From positions 1 through 47,227 of the forward strand of contig JAFGFB010000210.1 in NCBI GenBank assembly GCA_016931315.1: a stretch of DNA of 47,227 nt, read 5' to 3'. The notes under the pieces were generated by a model. That model saw nothing but the letters and a program-made list of their open reading frames with translations. It was not told where the DNA came from and made no database searches. A program made the translations under genes and the position numbers. Of this stretch, positions 8,276 to 16,733 are shown one piece after another; positions within the stretch are counted from its first letter, which is position 1; each line of letters starts with the position of its first letter. The stretch comes from Anaerolineae bacterium. GTDB lineage: Bacteria > Chloroflexota > Anaerolineae > B4-G1 > SLSP01.

Positions 8276-8623
8276 TCAGATCTCCACCCACACGCTACCT
8301 TCTTCGATGCGTGTCGGATAGGTAGGCAGGGCTTTTTCGCTGGAGACAGCGCCCATCAATTTGCCCACCACCGGGGGCCAGGGTATCCATTCTTTGGCAT
8401 CCCCCGTCTGCAAGTCAAAGGCGCTGCGGTGTACAGGGCACACGAGCGCCCCCGCCTCGATTTTGGCGCGTTTGAGTGGCGCGCCCATGTGTGGGCATTT
8501 GCTCTGCACGGCATAGATTTGCCCGTCATGGTGGAGCAGCAAAATCTCCTTATCTTCCACGTGAACTACGGCACGTTGCCCTTCGGGTAACTCTGCCACC
8601 GCTAAAACTTTCACCCATCCCAT
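8276..8623 (-). CDS. Rieske [2Fe-2S] ferredoxin-like protein (NirD type)
   Basis: A small soluble protein of 115 residues. The Rieske motifs CPHMGAP and CPVHRSAF (CxH...CxxH, about residues 43-64) bind a 2Fe-2S cluster. Length and sequence fit the nitrite-reductase small-subunit/biphenyl-dioxygenase ferredoxin type, which passes single electrons to oxygenases or reductases. The start is certain: AAGGAGG seven bases before ATG. No oxygenase lies next to it, so its partner is unknown. Confidence 0.88.
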   Translation of the reverse strand: MGWVKVLAVAELPEGQRAVVHVEDKEILLLHHDGQIYAVQSKCPHMGAPLKRAKIEAGALVCPVHRSAFDLQTGDAKEWIPWPPVVGKLMGAVSSEKALPTYPTRIEEGSVWVEI

Positions 8624-8724
8624 CTCAACCTCCTTGTGATCATCATCTTTCGGCTTTTCTGCGTTGCAAAACGCCGAGCCGCAACTCTAAATTTATACTA
8701 CGCACGTCTACTTTACTGACTATT

Positions 8725-9225
8725 TTAGAATACATTTGAATTCTCGCAACCGGTTATTTCCAGACGATACCAATCCGGCATTGGGCGTCCGTGTTGCCAG
8801 CGCGCAAACCGGCTTTTATCGTGCAGGTAGAAGTTGCGATAGCTGGCAACCGCATCGCCGCATTGATAGTGCGCCGGCATAGCCAGCGCAAAGGGCGTCA
8901 ATCCCTGCTCGGGAAAGATAACCTCAGGGCTATGCTCGCGGCACCAGAGGATCACTTCTCTGGATTTGTGCACCTTATTAAAACGAAACCGGTATTCCTC
9001 AGCCAACGCTAGTGCGTGTGTCACCAACCAGAGGAAATTCTCGCGCGAGCTGCGTGCCCATATTCCACAAGGGTGTTTGTAGTGTGTCCAGCGATACGGC
9101 GCGCTGCCATTCTCAAAGGCAGTGCAGAGCATTTGCGCTGACTCAAGCGGCATTTTGACCACATGTTGATCACACTGCATACCTGCGGCTTCAACCGGAT
9201 CTTCGCTGAGCACGAAGATGTTCAC
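8725..9225 (-). CDS. conserved phage-like protein of unknown function
   Basis: The GTG start at 9225 overlaps the stop of the upstream SDR gene in a GTGA, and a purine-rich GGGAAAGGGAG stretch precedes it. The 166-residue product has conserved-looking blocks: MQCDQHVVKMPLESAQML near the start, THYKHPCGIWARSSRENFLWL, EEYRFRFNKVHKS and a final RPMPDWY. Similar proteins occur in phages and bacteria, as I recall. The helical layout (xQH near the N-terminus, a basic helix, terminal WY) vaguely recalls T4 endonuclease V-type pyrimidine-dimer glycosylases. That would suit the photolyase neighbourhood but is only a hypothesis. No signal peptide or membrane segment. Confidence 0.65.
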   Translation of the reverse strand: MNIFVLSEDPVEAAGMQCDQHVVKMPLESAQMLCTAFENGSAPYRWTHYKHPCGIWARSSRENFLWLVTHALALAEEYRFRFNKVHKSREVILWCREHSPEVIFPEQGLTPFALAMPAHYQCGDAVASYRNFYLHDKSRFARWQHGRPMPDWYRLEITGCENSNVF

Positions 9226-10151
9226 GCTACGCTCCCTTTCCCGAGAAGGTCTTGCAGCGCCGTTTCCATTTCGCCGTAGCGATAATTGAAGCCAAGCGCC
9301 TGCAATCGCTGGGGAATTGCGTTCTGCCCGTCGAGTAGCACGGTCGCCATCTCGCCAAAGAGCAAGCGCAGGGCAAGGGCGGGCACGGGTAACCATGAGG
9401 GATGCTTCAGCACGCGGCCAAGCGCACGTGCGAACTCTGCATTGCTTGGCGGGGCGGGTGCTGTGAGGTGGAAAACGCCCTGCGCTTCTTCATGCTCCAG
9501 GAGAAAGTACAGCGCGCCGGCAACGTCCGCAAGATGAATCCAGGGGAATCGCTGCCTTCCATGTCCTAAGGGACCGCCGGTAAAGAAGCGAAAGGGCAGG
9601 ACCATACGCGGTAGCGCCCCACCACCGTTGCTGAGTACGACGCCCAACCGCGCGACCACACGGCGTACGCCCAGCGCCTCCACTGGTGCGGTAGAAGCTT
9701 CCCAGGCTACCGCCACATGGCTCAGGAAATCTGTGCCTGGAAGGGCATTTTCGTCGAGGGTTTCATCTCCACGTGGACCGTAAATCCCAACTGCCGAAGC
9801 TTGCAGCACCATCCGTGGTTTGCTGCGCGCTTTCTGCAGCGCTTCGGTCACGGCATGCCCCGCATTGATACGGCTATCTTGAATTCGCGCGCGCCGTGCT
9901 GCGGTCCAACGCCCGGCGGCGATGGATTCCCCCGCCAGATTGATGATACCATCGAGTCCCTCGATGGCATTCTGCCACCCCTGCGCTGTGCGTCCATCCC
10001 AGCCCAGGTACTGCACCCCAGGTTGAGGGTCACGAATGCGCTCAGGGTTGCGGCTTAACACGATAACTTCACTATTGCTGTTCTTCTGGAGCATCTGTGT
10101 CGCAAGCTCCCGTCCTATCATGCCTGTCCCGCCGGTAATCAAGACTCGCAT
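9222..10151 (-). CDS. TIGR01777-type NAD(P)-dependent epimerase (YfcH-like SDR)
   Basis: A 309-residue extended SDR. It starts MRVLITGGTGMIGREL (GxxGxxG nucleotide-binding motif) and continues with GWDGRTAQGW, LAGESIAAGRW and QASAVGIYGPRGD, which together mark the YfcH/TIGR01777 subfamily. The C-terminal DUF1731-like part has LxVPALALRLLFGEMA. The ATG at 10151 is preferred over the GTG at 10160 because AGGAG sits eight bases upstream of the ATG and touches the GTG. The biochemical role of the subfamily is unknown, but members recur near LitR/CarH regulators and photolyases. It diverges from the carH-like gene and has its own consensus promoter with 11-bp repeats. Confidence 0.87.
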   Translation of the reverse strand: MRVLITGGTGMIGRELATQMLQKNSNSEVIVLSRNPERIRDPQPGVQYLGWDGRTAQGWQNAIEGLDGIINLAGESIAAGRWTAARRARIQDSRINAGHAVTEALQKARSKPRMVLQASAVGIYGPRGDETLDENALPGTDFLSHVAVAWEASTAPVEALGVRRVVARLGVVLSNGGGALPRMVLPFRFFTGGPLGHGRQRFPWIHLADVAGALYFLLEHEEAQGVFHLTAPAPPSNAEFARALGRVLKHPSWLPVPALALRLLFGEMATVLLDGQNAIPQRLQALGFNYRYGEMETALQDLLGKGSVA

Positions 10152-10231
10152 CGTCTTCACTCCTGAAATTTGAGAGAAAGCTCGAGCAGTTCATGCCAGA
10201 TATGGGTTTGCTGCAACCGCTCGCACTTTTG

Positions 10232-10260
10232 AGTATAACCGATTTTGGGCACATTGTCAA
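10232..10260 (-). promoter_or_regulatory. sigma70-type promoter of the SDR operon
   Basis: On the minus strand, TTGACA (10260-10255), a 17-bp spacer and TATACT (10237-10232). It drives the leftward series starting with the SDR gene. Confidence 0.78.
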
Positions 10261-10300
10261 TATCTTGAATATAATTTGTATACAAATACTTGACATGCTC
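10255..10300. promoter_or_regulatory. divergent CarH-type operator with 11-bp direct repeats on both strands
   Basis: Leftward on the minus strand, hexamers TATACA (10282), TATTCA (10271) and TTGACA (10260, the -35 box) are exactly 11 bp apart. Rightward on the plus strand, AATATA (10268), TATACA (10279) and TTGACA (10290, the -35 box) are also 11 bp apart. Both sets share the palindrome TGTATACA at 10277-10284. Known family: Thermus CarH binds three 11-bp direct repeats overlapping the -35 box in the dark with adenosyl-B12 and releases in light. Autoregulation and SDR-operon control here are inferred. Confidence 0.65.
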
Positions 10301-10318
10301 ATGGAGTTATGTTACAAT
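10290..10318 (+). promoter_or_regulatory. sigma70-type promoter of carH
   Basis: TTGACA (10290-10295), a 17-bp spacer and TACAAT (10313-10318). Same hexamers and spacing as the DUF4397 promoter. The leader to the chosen ATG at 10445 is about 120 bases and holds no clear gene. Confidence 0.78.
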
Positions 10319-10444
10319 GTTGCTAAGCTGTAATACTATGAGAAAGTCTTTTGCCAGTTGGCGGCCGGGCGATAGGCTAACCCTGATTGACGGATGGTTT
10401 CAGGTCATGCCAGGAAAGCAAGCAAGACGCCAGGGAGTTGGGTC

Positions 10445-11440
10445 ATGAGTGCTGAAGTGGAGAATTTGCAGACTGAAGCTGCTATCTACAATATTGGTGC
10501 CGTCATGCGAATGACAGATATTCCCGTGGCGACGTTACGTGCCTGGGAACGACGTTATGATTTTCCAACCCCTGTTCGCACATCAGGCAAGCACCGCCTC
10601 TACAGCGAAAGCGAAGTGCAGCAGCTGTTGTGGGTCAAGGCGCGGCTTGCAGAGGGCATGCAGATTCGCCATGCTATTGAGGCGTTGCGACGGCACGAAG
10701 CGTTGTCATCCAAGGTTGCGTCGCAACCCGTTGAACACCTTTCTCCCGCCGCGCTTCCTCCTGTTGCAGATCCCGGCAGTCTCCCTACCTCACTACAGAC
10801 TTTAACTGAAAGATTGCAACTGGCGTTATTCCGTCATCGCCTTGACGAAGCCGATAGAATTGTCACTGCTGCGTTGGCTCTTCACCCCCTCGAGGATCTC
10901 ACACTGCATATGGTCGCGCCAGTGCTCTTTGCTACTGGTGAGGCTTGGGCATCGGGACGCATTACAATTGCTACCGAACACCTGGCAACGGAGTATCTCC
11001 GCCACCGGTTGGCAATGTGGCTTGAGGCCGGTCCGCCGCCGTATGCCACCCCGCCGGTCGTTCTGGCTTGTCCTCCCGAAGAATGGCACGATACCAGCCT
11101 GTTGATCCTGGGTGTATTGCTTCGGCGCCGGCGTTGGCCCGTGATGCATTTGGGGCAATCGCTCCCTCTGGCTGATCTGGCATCTTTTGTGCAGAAAACC
11201 ACCCCACTGGCGCTCGTTTTCGTTGCCATGCGTGAGGAGTCAGCCGTACAGTTGGCAGGTTGGACTCAATGGCTTCCTGAGGCGCTGAAAACGGGGCGCC
11301 CTCTGGTTGCCTTTGGTGGCAATATCTTTGTGGAGCAACCGGAATGGCAAGCGCGCATACCGGGGCTATATCTTGGGGATAGCCTGCAGGCAGGGTTAGA
11401 GACTATTGACCGGTTATTGCGAGAGCGCGCGGGGTATTAA
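10445..11440 (+). CDS. carH: CarH/LitR-like MerR-family B12 photoreceptor repressor
   Basis: A 331-residue protein. A MerR DNA-binding domain (residues 15-85: LRAWERRYDFPTP, KHRLYSESEV) is followed by a Pro-rich linker, a helical B12-cap domain and a Rossmann B12-binding domain. Trp168 and Glu178-His179 form the W-x9-EH motif of light-sensing CarH proteins. Glu213-Trp-His215 (ExH) supplies the lower axial histidine for cobalamin. Known CarH tetramers repress with adenosylcobalamin in the dark and fall apart in light. The start at 10445 has GGGAG seven bases upstream; the ATG at 10394 has no ribosome site. It lies divergent from the SDR-photolyase series and is probably autoregulated. Confidence 0.88.
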   Translation: MSAEVENLQTEAAIYNIGAVMRMTDIPVATLRAWERRYDFPTPVRTSGKHRLYSESEVQQLLWVKARLAEGMQIRHAIEALRRHEALSSKVASQPVEHLSPAALPPVADPGSLPTSLQTLTERLQLALFRHRLDEADRIVTAALALHPLEDLTLHMVAPVLFATGEAWASGRITIATEHLATEYLRHRLAMWLEAGPPPYATPPVVLACPPEEWHDTSLLILGVLLRRRRWPVMHLGQSLPLADLASFVQKTTPLALVFVAMREESAVQLAGWTQWLPEALKTGRPLVAFGGNIFVEQPEWQARIPGLYLGDSLQAGLETIDRLLRERAGY

Positions 11441-11466
11441 CCCCGCGGGGTATTGACCCCGTCAGC

Positions 11467-13968
11467 TTACAGCACATCTACCGGGTCAATATCCACCCGC
11501 CATCCAGGCGGCAGGGGTAGCTTTCGCAAGAAAGCTGGCGGATCGAAGTGCCGGAGCAGCAGATGCCAGCGATAGCGTCCTCTCGCCCGCGCGAAAAACG
11601 CCGGCGCCGGACCAATCAGGTCGCTTTCGGGCAGCCCCGCCTGTTTGAGCGCCCCCCGTATTTCTGCCGCGAGCGCCTTTGCCGCTTCTTCTGCCTGCCG
11701 CGCCTCGCTATGTTGGAAGAGCAATCGCGCCAGCCTCATGAAGGGTGGATAACCTGCGGCTTCGCGAAAGGCGAGCTCCCGCCGCGCAAAACCCACGGTA
11801 TCGTGAACCGCAGCGTATTGGATGGCATAGTGCTCCGGGTGGTAGGTTTGGAGAATGGTACGTCCCCCCAGCAGACCGCGTCCTGCGCGCCCGGCAACCT
11901 GTGCCAGTAACTGAAATGTCCGCTCCGCGGCGCGAAAATCTGGCAGAAATAACCCCACATCCGCCGAAATGATTCCCACGACCGTCACTGCCGGCAGATC
12001 GAGACCCCGCGCCACCATCTGCGTGCCAATAAGAATATCTGCTTGCCCCGTAGCGAAGCGCGTGAGCAAATGCGTATGTGTGGCATGTGTGCGCGCTACA
12101 TCGCGATCCCAGCGCAGCAACCGTGCAGCGGACCAGCGTTCGCCGACCTGTTTTTCCAATCCCTCGGTCCCCAAGCCAAAGGCCCGCACCCGTGTGGACC
12201 CACATACCGGGCAGCGGGTCGCCATCGGTGTGTGAAAGCCGCAGTGATGGCAGATGAGACTATCTGCTTCGCGGTGAAACGTCAGTGGGATGTTGCATTT
12301 GGGACATTCGGCCACCCAACCGCAATCGCGGCAAAAGACATGCGTTGCGGTACCGCGGCGATTGAGGAAGAAAATCACCTGTTCGTGACGCGCCAGAGCT
12401 TGATCCACGCTTTCTTCCAGCACACGGCTGAAGATGGAGCGATTGCCCGCTTTGAGCTCGGCGCGCATATCTACCAGTTGCACCGGGGGCAGCACCGTCG
12501 TACAGGCTTGTGGCGCTTCTTCGAGCACGCGATAGCGGTTTTGGGGCAGCTGCAGGTAGTGTTGCCAATCGCTGATTCGTTGCTGGTGTCCCAACACACG
12601 GCGCGGCATTTGCAATAAGCGGTAACGTCCTTCCAGGGCGCGAGAATACGCTTCGAGGGAGGGCGTCGCGCTGCCCAGGAGCAATTGTGCTCCCGTCAGC
12701 CGTGCTAATTTTTCCGCCGCCTCGCGGGTGTGATACATGGGGGGCTGACCCTGTTTGTAGCTGCTATCTTCTTCTTCATCCAAGACGATGAGTCCCAGGC
12801 GGGCAAAGGGTGTGAACAGTGCGGAGCGCGCGCCTACAAGCACTTGCAAATCCCCGCTGCGTGCCCGTTGCCAGGTATCGTAGCGTTCACCTTCAGTCAT
12901 GGCGCTGTGCCAGACGCCTACTTTGCCGGGAAAGCGCAGCACAAAACGCCGGACGGTCTGCGGCGTCAGGCTGATTTCTGGCACGAGGATGAGCACTTGC
13001 CGCCCTTGTGCCAGAGTGCGCTCGGTCGCGCGCAGGTAGATTTCGGTCTTACCCGAACCGGTAACCCCGAGCAATAGCGCCGGTGTGGGGTCAGGGCTTT
13101 CCAATGCCGCTGCCAGCGCGTCCCATACCTGTTGTTGGTCTGGAAGCAGCGGTGGGGCAGTCGTGGGAACGTAAATCATATCGGTGAGGGGGTCGCGTAC
13201 CATTTCTGCGCTGCTAAAGGCGAGTAACCCCCGGTTGTGTAGCATTTTGATTTGTGTGGTCTGCGCTCCAGTTTCGGCCCGAATCACCTCAAACTCCACG
13301 GGACCGGATTCGCGTTCGAGAAATTCGAGAATAGCCAGGTAACTCTCTGTCTTCTGCAAGCCTTTCAGTGCTTCAGCCCAGGCATCCCGGGTCATGACCA
13401 GGGTTGCCAGTTGTACAATCCTGGGTTGGACCTGTGGTAATATCTGTGTGCGCTCTACTTCAATCAACCCTTTGCGTTGCAACCAGGTCATGGCTCGTTG
13501 CCAGTCTTCTCCGCGCAACGTCGCGTTGATTTGCTCCCGGCGCAGAGGACCGCGAGCGAGCAGCAGTTCCAGGAGCTTCCGCGCGCGGGGGGGGATATCA
13601 TCCGGCACCGCCGTGACCAATGGTGTAAGGCGCAACAATTTCTTGGGTCGCAATCCCGGCGGAAGCATGGTAGTGACACAGGTGTGGAGTTGGGTCAGCG
13701 TCTCCGTGCTCATCCAGCGCGCCAACTCAAGCAACGCGGGTGTGAGCACGGGTGTGGCATCCAGAAGGCTGTCTATCGGCAGGGGATTCGGAACGGCAGG
13801 ATGCTCTGCCACTGCCATCACAATTCCCGGCAGGCGTTTTTTCCGAAAGGGCACGAGCACCATCATTCCCGGGCGAATTTGTGCCTCCAAATTCGCGGGA
13901 ATGACATAGTCGAAGAAGGGTGTGGTCTGCGCCTTAACGGGCAAGAAGACAAGCACTTGGGCAAACAT
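11467..13968 (-). CDS. priA: primosomal replication protein N' (PriA helicase)
   Basis: An 833-residue superfamily-2 helicase that reloads the replisome at stalled forks. The N-terminal 3'-DNA-binding domain begins MFAQVLVFLPVKAQ. Walker A is GVTGSGKTEIY at 301-311, and the Walker B/DEAH-like box is LDEEEDSSYKQ near 396. Paired cysteines of the zinc sites lie in CRDCGWVAECPKC and CHHCGF...CPVCG, about residues 550-595. Helicase motif VI is GRAGRG. Length is slightly above the E. coli protein (732). It converges on carH with 26 bases between stops, where short GGGGT/ACCCC inverted repeats lie, and precedes the L,D-transpeptidase stop by 28 bases. Confidence 0.95.
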   Translation of the reverse strand: MFAQVLVFLPVKAQTTPFFDYVIPANLEAQIRPGMMVLVPFRKKRLPGIVMAVAEHPAVPNPLPIDSLLDATPVLTPALLELARWMSTETLTQLHTCVTTMLPPGLRPKKLLRLTPLVTAVPDDIPPRARKLLELLLARGPLRREQINATLRGEDWQRAMTWLQRKGLIEVERTQILPQVQPRIVQLATLVMTRDAWAEALKGLQKTESYLAILEFLERESGPVEFEVIRAETGAQTTQIKMLHNRGLLAFSSAEMVRDPLTDMIYVPTTAPPLLPDQQQVWDALAAALESPDPTPALLLGVTGSGKTEIYLRATERTLAQGRQVLILVPEISLTPQTVRRFVLRFPGKVGVWHSAMTEGERYDTWQRARSGDLQVLVGARSALFTPFARLGLIVLDEEEDSSYKQGQPPMYHTREAAEKLARLTGAQLLLGSATPSLEAYSRALEGRYRLLQMPRRVLGHQQRISDWQHYLQLPQNRYRVLEEAPQACTTVLPPVQLVDMRAELKAGNRSIFSRVLEESVDQALARHEQVIFFLNRRGTATHVFCRDCGWVAECPKCNIPLTFHREADSLICHHCGFHTPMATRCPVCGSTRVRAFGLGTEGLEKQVGERWSAARLLRWDRDVARTHATHTHLLTRFATGQADILIGTQMVARGLDLPAVTVVGIISADVGLFLPDFRAAERTFQLLAQVAGRAGRGLLGGRTILQTYHPEHYAIQYAAVHDTVGFARRELAFREAAGYPPFMRLARLLFQHSEARQAEEAAKALAAEIRGALKQAGLPESDLIGPAPAFFARARGRYRWHLLLRHFDPPAFLRKLPLPPGWRVDIDPVDVL

Positions 13969-13996
13969 GGTCGGTTTCTCTACTCTCCGCTAGCGC

Positions 13997-15553
13997 TCAT
14001 GGAGGACTGTCCACGATTTGATCCAGCGTCTCTTGCCAGGTTGGGGTGCCCGGTGCTACCCCCTTGATGGCGACAAGGGTGCCTATGGGAGCCCATTCAA
14101 AAAGGCGTTGTGCATCGCCTACGTCCAGGATGATGCAGCCAAAAGAGCCTGGCCATCCAAGCACGCCGCGCGAGAGCCGGTAACCCCCTCGCGTAATCGG
14201 CAGTTCGTGAATGCCATTGTAGAATTCTGGTCCCTCTTTGTAAATCCCCATGAAATAGGGCATATCCAAACTCCAGCGTTCAGCGAAAGCGCTTTCCTCC
14301 TTGGTAAGAATCTGGAACAATCCGGCGATGGTGGGCGTTTTTGACATTCCGCTGGAGACGGTGAACTCGAAGTGCAATTCGCCATCTTGATAGGCGCGTA
14401 GGCTTTGCTGCGGCAGGTTGATTTCGATGCGCTTATCAAGAACGACGGGCTCTGAAATCAGCACATCAATAGAGGGGATGACAAGCTGTTGTCCGATAAG
14501 TAGACTGCGTGAGATGACATCGGGATTGGATTCGATAAGCCGCCAGAGCGGGAAACCAAAGCTGTAGGCGATATCGAACATGTTATCGTTGGGTTGAACG
14601 ATATAGGTCTTCTCCGGGTGGCGCACGCGTGCCATAGCCCGGTGCTCTTCCCGGTCGAGTGCGCTAAGTGTGCGGGTGAGGGTCTCGCTGGTATCAAGGT
14701 GGCGCTCCGCGCCCAACTGTAGCGTAACGTCCTCCAGCCAGGCGCGGATTGGCTCCGCCCTGATATCGAGTATGATGGCTGGCGGGTCAGATTCGGTGTG
14801 CCAACTGAGCCACTCTGCTATCTGTGCGGGTGGCGCCTCGAAGTCGTCGCGGAAATCGGTGACGGGATCGTTGACCTCGAGAGTGAAGGGTGCAGCGAGA
14901 AGCGCTACGGCGCGGGAATAGGCAGGCTCCGGCGTTTCCAGGTGTGGCGGGATCGTTCGGAGTTGCAGGTTTAGCTCCGTCTCGCCCCGTTGCAGGGTAT
15001 CAAGCAACGCTGTGCTGGAAGCGGTGACATCAAGCTCTTGCCCTGGTTGTCCCGGTGTGCCTGTAGCGCCTTCCGGTCCGATGCTGAGATTGGCATCCAC
15101 GGGGGCGCGGAAAACGGCTTTCGCGATGGTCTCCATGGCCAGAGTGGCTTTGGCAGGATCGGCAGAAATTGCGATAACGGGTATGTCCTGTCCTTTCTGG
15201 CGGACGCGCCAGGCTGCTTGCAGGCGCTCGAGCCAGGCTTCCTCTCGGGCAACCTCAAAGGCTTCAGCGATGGTTGCAGGGATATCATAGCGTTGCCCTA
15301 ATGCCGCCCAACTAAAGCGCCAGGTCTGATCAGCAGCCCGCACGGTGACCCCTTCAATCTGTGGGTCGGGCAAATCTCGTTGCAACGCGGTCTCGGCTTC
15401 AGGGAGGGTCATACCGCCCACATCCAGGCCATTGACCGTGACGCCTGGGAAGATGCGCTCGGCATGCTGCCTATCATAGGCAATAGCGATGCCAATAAGC
15501 ACAAGGATAACAAGTGCCATCGCGATTCCCAACCATCGTAGCCCGCTTCGCAT
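13997..15553 (-). CDS. L,D-transpeptidase (YkuD) with LysM and putative peptidoglycan-binding domains
   Basis: A 518-residue membrane-anchored cell-wall enzyme. A single TM segment (about residues 5-27) is followed by a VanW/PG_binding_4-like region (30-300) and a LysM repeat (YIVQPNDNMFDIAYSFGFP, about 317-362). The YkuD domain (375-500) contains IHELP (His) and GSFGCII with catalytic Cys473. The enzyme forms 3-3 peptidoglycan cross-links or attaches proteins. The ATG at 15553 has AAGGAG just upstream, better than the TTG at 15577. The reading frame is complete. It is transcribed towards priA. Confidence 0.88.
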   Translation of the reverse strand: MRSGLRWLGIAMALVILVLIGIAIAYDRQHAERIFPGVTVNGLDVGGMTLPEAETALQRDLPDPQIEGVTVRAADQTWRFSWAALGQRYDIPATIAEAFEVAREEAWLERLQAAWRVRQKGQDIPVIAISADPAKATLAMETIAKAVFRAPVDANLSIGPEGATGTPGQPGQELDVTASSTALLDTLQRGETELNLQLRTIPPHLETPEPAYSRAVALLAAPFTLEVNDPVTDFRDDFEAPPAQIAEWLSWHTESDPPAIILDIRAEPIRAWLEDVTLQLGAERHLDTSETLTRTLSALDREEHRAMARVRHPEKTYIVQPNDNMFDIAYSFGFPLWRLIESNPDVISRSLLIGQQLVIPSIDVLISEPVVLDKRIEINLPQQSLRAYQDGELHFEFTVSSGMSKTPTIAGLFQILTKEESAFAERWSLDMPYFMGIYKEGPEFYNGIHELPITRGGYRLSRGVLGWPGSFGCIILDVGDAQRLFEWAPIGTLVAIKGVAPGTPTWQETLDQIVDSPP

Positions 15554-15726
15554 CAGACTCCTTCGAAACCGTTTCAAGGTGAAATACCGATAGGCTCAGG
15601 TTCTTGCACCCATGGCATTATTCAGGAAGGAATGGTTCAAGTTGCTGTTATTGTACCACATAGCGTGTTTCCGGGGATGCAAGGCGCACTCGAAAACACC
15701 GACCAGAGACTCTGTCGCGGGTCAAC

Positions 15727-16722
15727 TCAGTGATTATCAAAAGTGAAGGTATAAACCTGTGTTTCGATACGATCCAGAGTGATATTCACAATTTTGTCGC
15801 TGAGATCATATACAGCTGACCATTGAGTGCTATCCGGCTGCGAGACGGTTTGCAGCAGCGCCAACGCATCTGCGGTATTCAGACACCCTTCTGCCAGTTG
15901 CAGGCTTTCATCAATTGCCTTATACCGGTAGCAGGCATTGCATGGGTCATCGCCAGCTGTCGCTAACAGGAAGTTGGTCGCTGCATGCCAGGGGTGTTCA
16001 TTGCGGATAATAATCCGCTCTCCCTGAACGAATTCTACCAACACCGCGTCACCCGTGGCATCGGCAACCAGATAGTGGATGGGCGGACCGCCCGTGAAAT
16101 CAATGTTATACTGCTCAAAAAGGGCAACCGCTTCATCCACGGTTTTCGCGTGATCTAACAGCTCGCGCATGATGGCAAGGGAACCGATAGTCGGTTTTGT
16201 CGAATCTGGGTTGTGCCAGCTGTTGTTGACCGCCGCCATACCCACGACCAGCCCTTCCTCATTCATGCCATCAATGGGGACAAAGGGTGTCTGCAAGAGC
16301 GCTTCCTGTTGTGTGCGAGGCAGTGTGAGCAGGTTCTCCGCTGCATCTTTGTCAAAGCCCAAGAAACCCAGATTGACCAGGGAGATTGCGGCATAGCCGT
16401 CGCCTGGAGCTGTATACAGGACCAGTGCGGGGCTGTGTTCCCAGTCGAAGTTCCGCCCATAGACCATGTTTTTCGGATTGCCCAACGCAGCAAAGAGTGA
16501 GCATCCCCAGGCGCTCTGTGCCGCTTGCGACTGCCTGGGCGCATCGGGATAATCACCCACGTAGTGCATGACATAGAGCGGATGATCGCCGATTCGCTTG
16601 AGGCTGGTAAGCGTTTGCGTAACCGGATCAAGATCCGGTGTCAACGTAGGCGAGATTGGTGCAGCGCAGGCTGTAAGCCACAGGAACAACAGCAAGTTGA
16701 GACAAATATGCCGCTTTGTCAT
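15727..16722 (-). CDS. lipoprotein of the choloylglycine hydrolase/AAT Ntn-hydrolase family
   Basis: A 331-residue exported lipoprotein: MTKRHICLN, a hydrophobic core and lipobox LTAC. WGCSLFAALG supplies the likely nucleophile Cys, about 55 residues after the lipobox, followed by YGRNFDWE, DGMNEEGLVVGMAAVN, SLAIMRELLDHAKTVDEA and ATNFL. This is the linear-amide C-N hydrolase (AAT/CBAH-like) pattern. The nucleophile is not at the N-terminus, so either processing occurs or the enzyme is atypical. Substrate unknown. The start at 16722 has GAGGG seven bases upstream. It begins 11 bases after the GyrI-like gene, so the two are probably one transcript. Confidence 0.78.
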   Translation of the reverse strand: MTKRHICLNLLLFLWLTACAAPISPTLTPDLDPVTQTLTSLKRIGDHPLYVMHYVGDYPDAPRQSQAAQSAWGCSLFAALGNPKNMVYGRNFDWEHSPALVLYTAPGDGYAAISLVNLGFLGFDKDAAENLLTLPRTQQEALLQTPFVPIDGMNEEGLVVGMAAVNNSWHNPDSTKPTIGSLAIMRELLDHAKTVDEAVALFEQYNIDFTGGPPIHYLVADATGDAVLVEFVQGERIIIRNEHPWHAATNFLLATAGDDPCNACYRYKAIDESLQLAEGCLNTADALALLQTVSQPDSTQWSAVYDLSDKIVNITLDRIETQVYTFTFDNH

Positions 16723-16733
16723 ACTTTGGTCCC

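Noticed and set aside
8660-8760. CarH-like repeats before the Rieske gene
   Set aside because: TGTATT, TAGTCA and TAGACG occur but at 12-bp spacing and without a clear -35 box; too weak to call.
11430-11470. CRISPR-like or tandem repeat at GGGGTATT...ACCCC
   Set aside because: It is only two short inverted repeats between convergent stops, probably a weak terminator.
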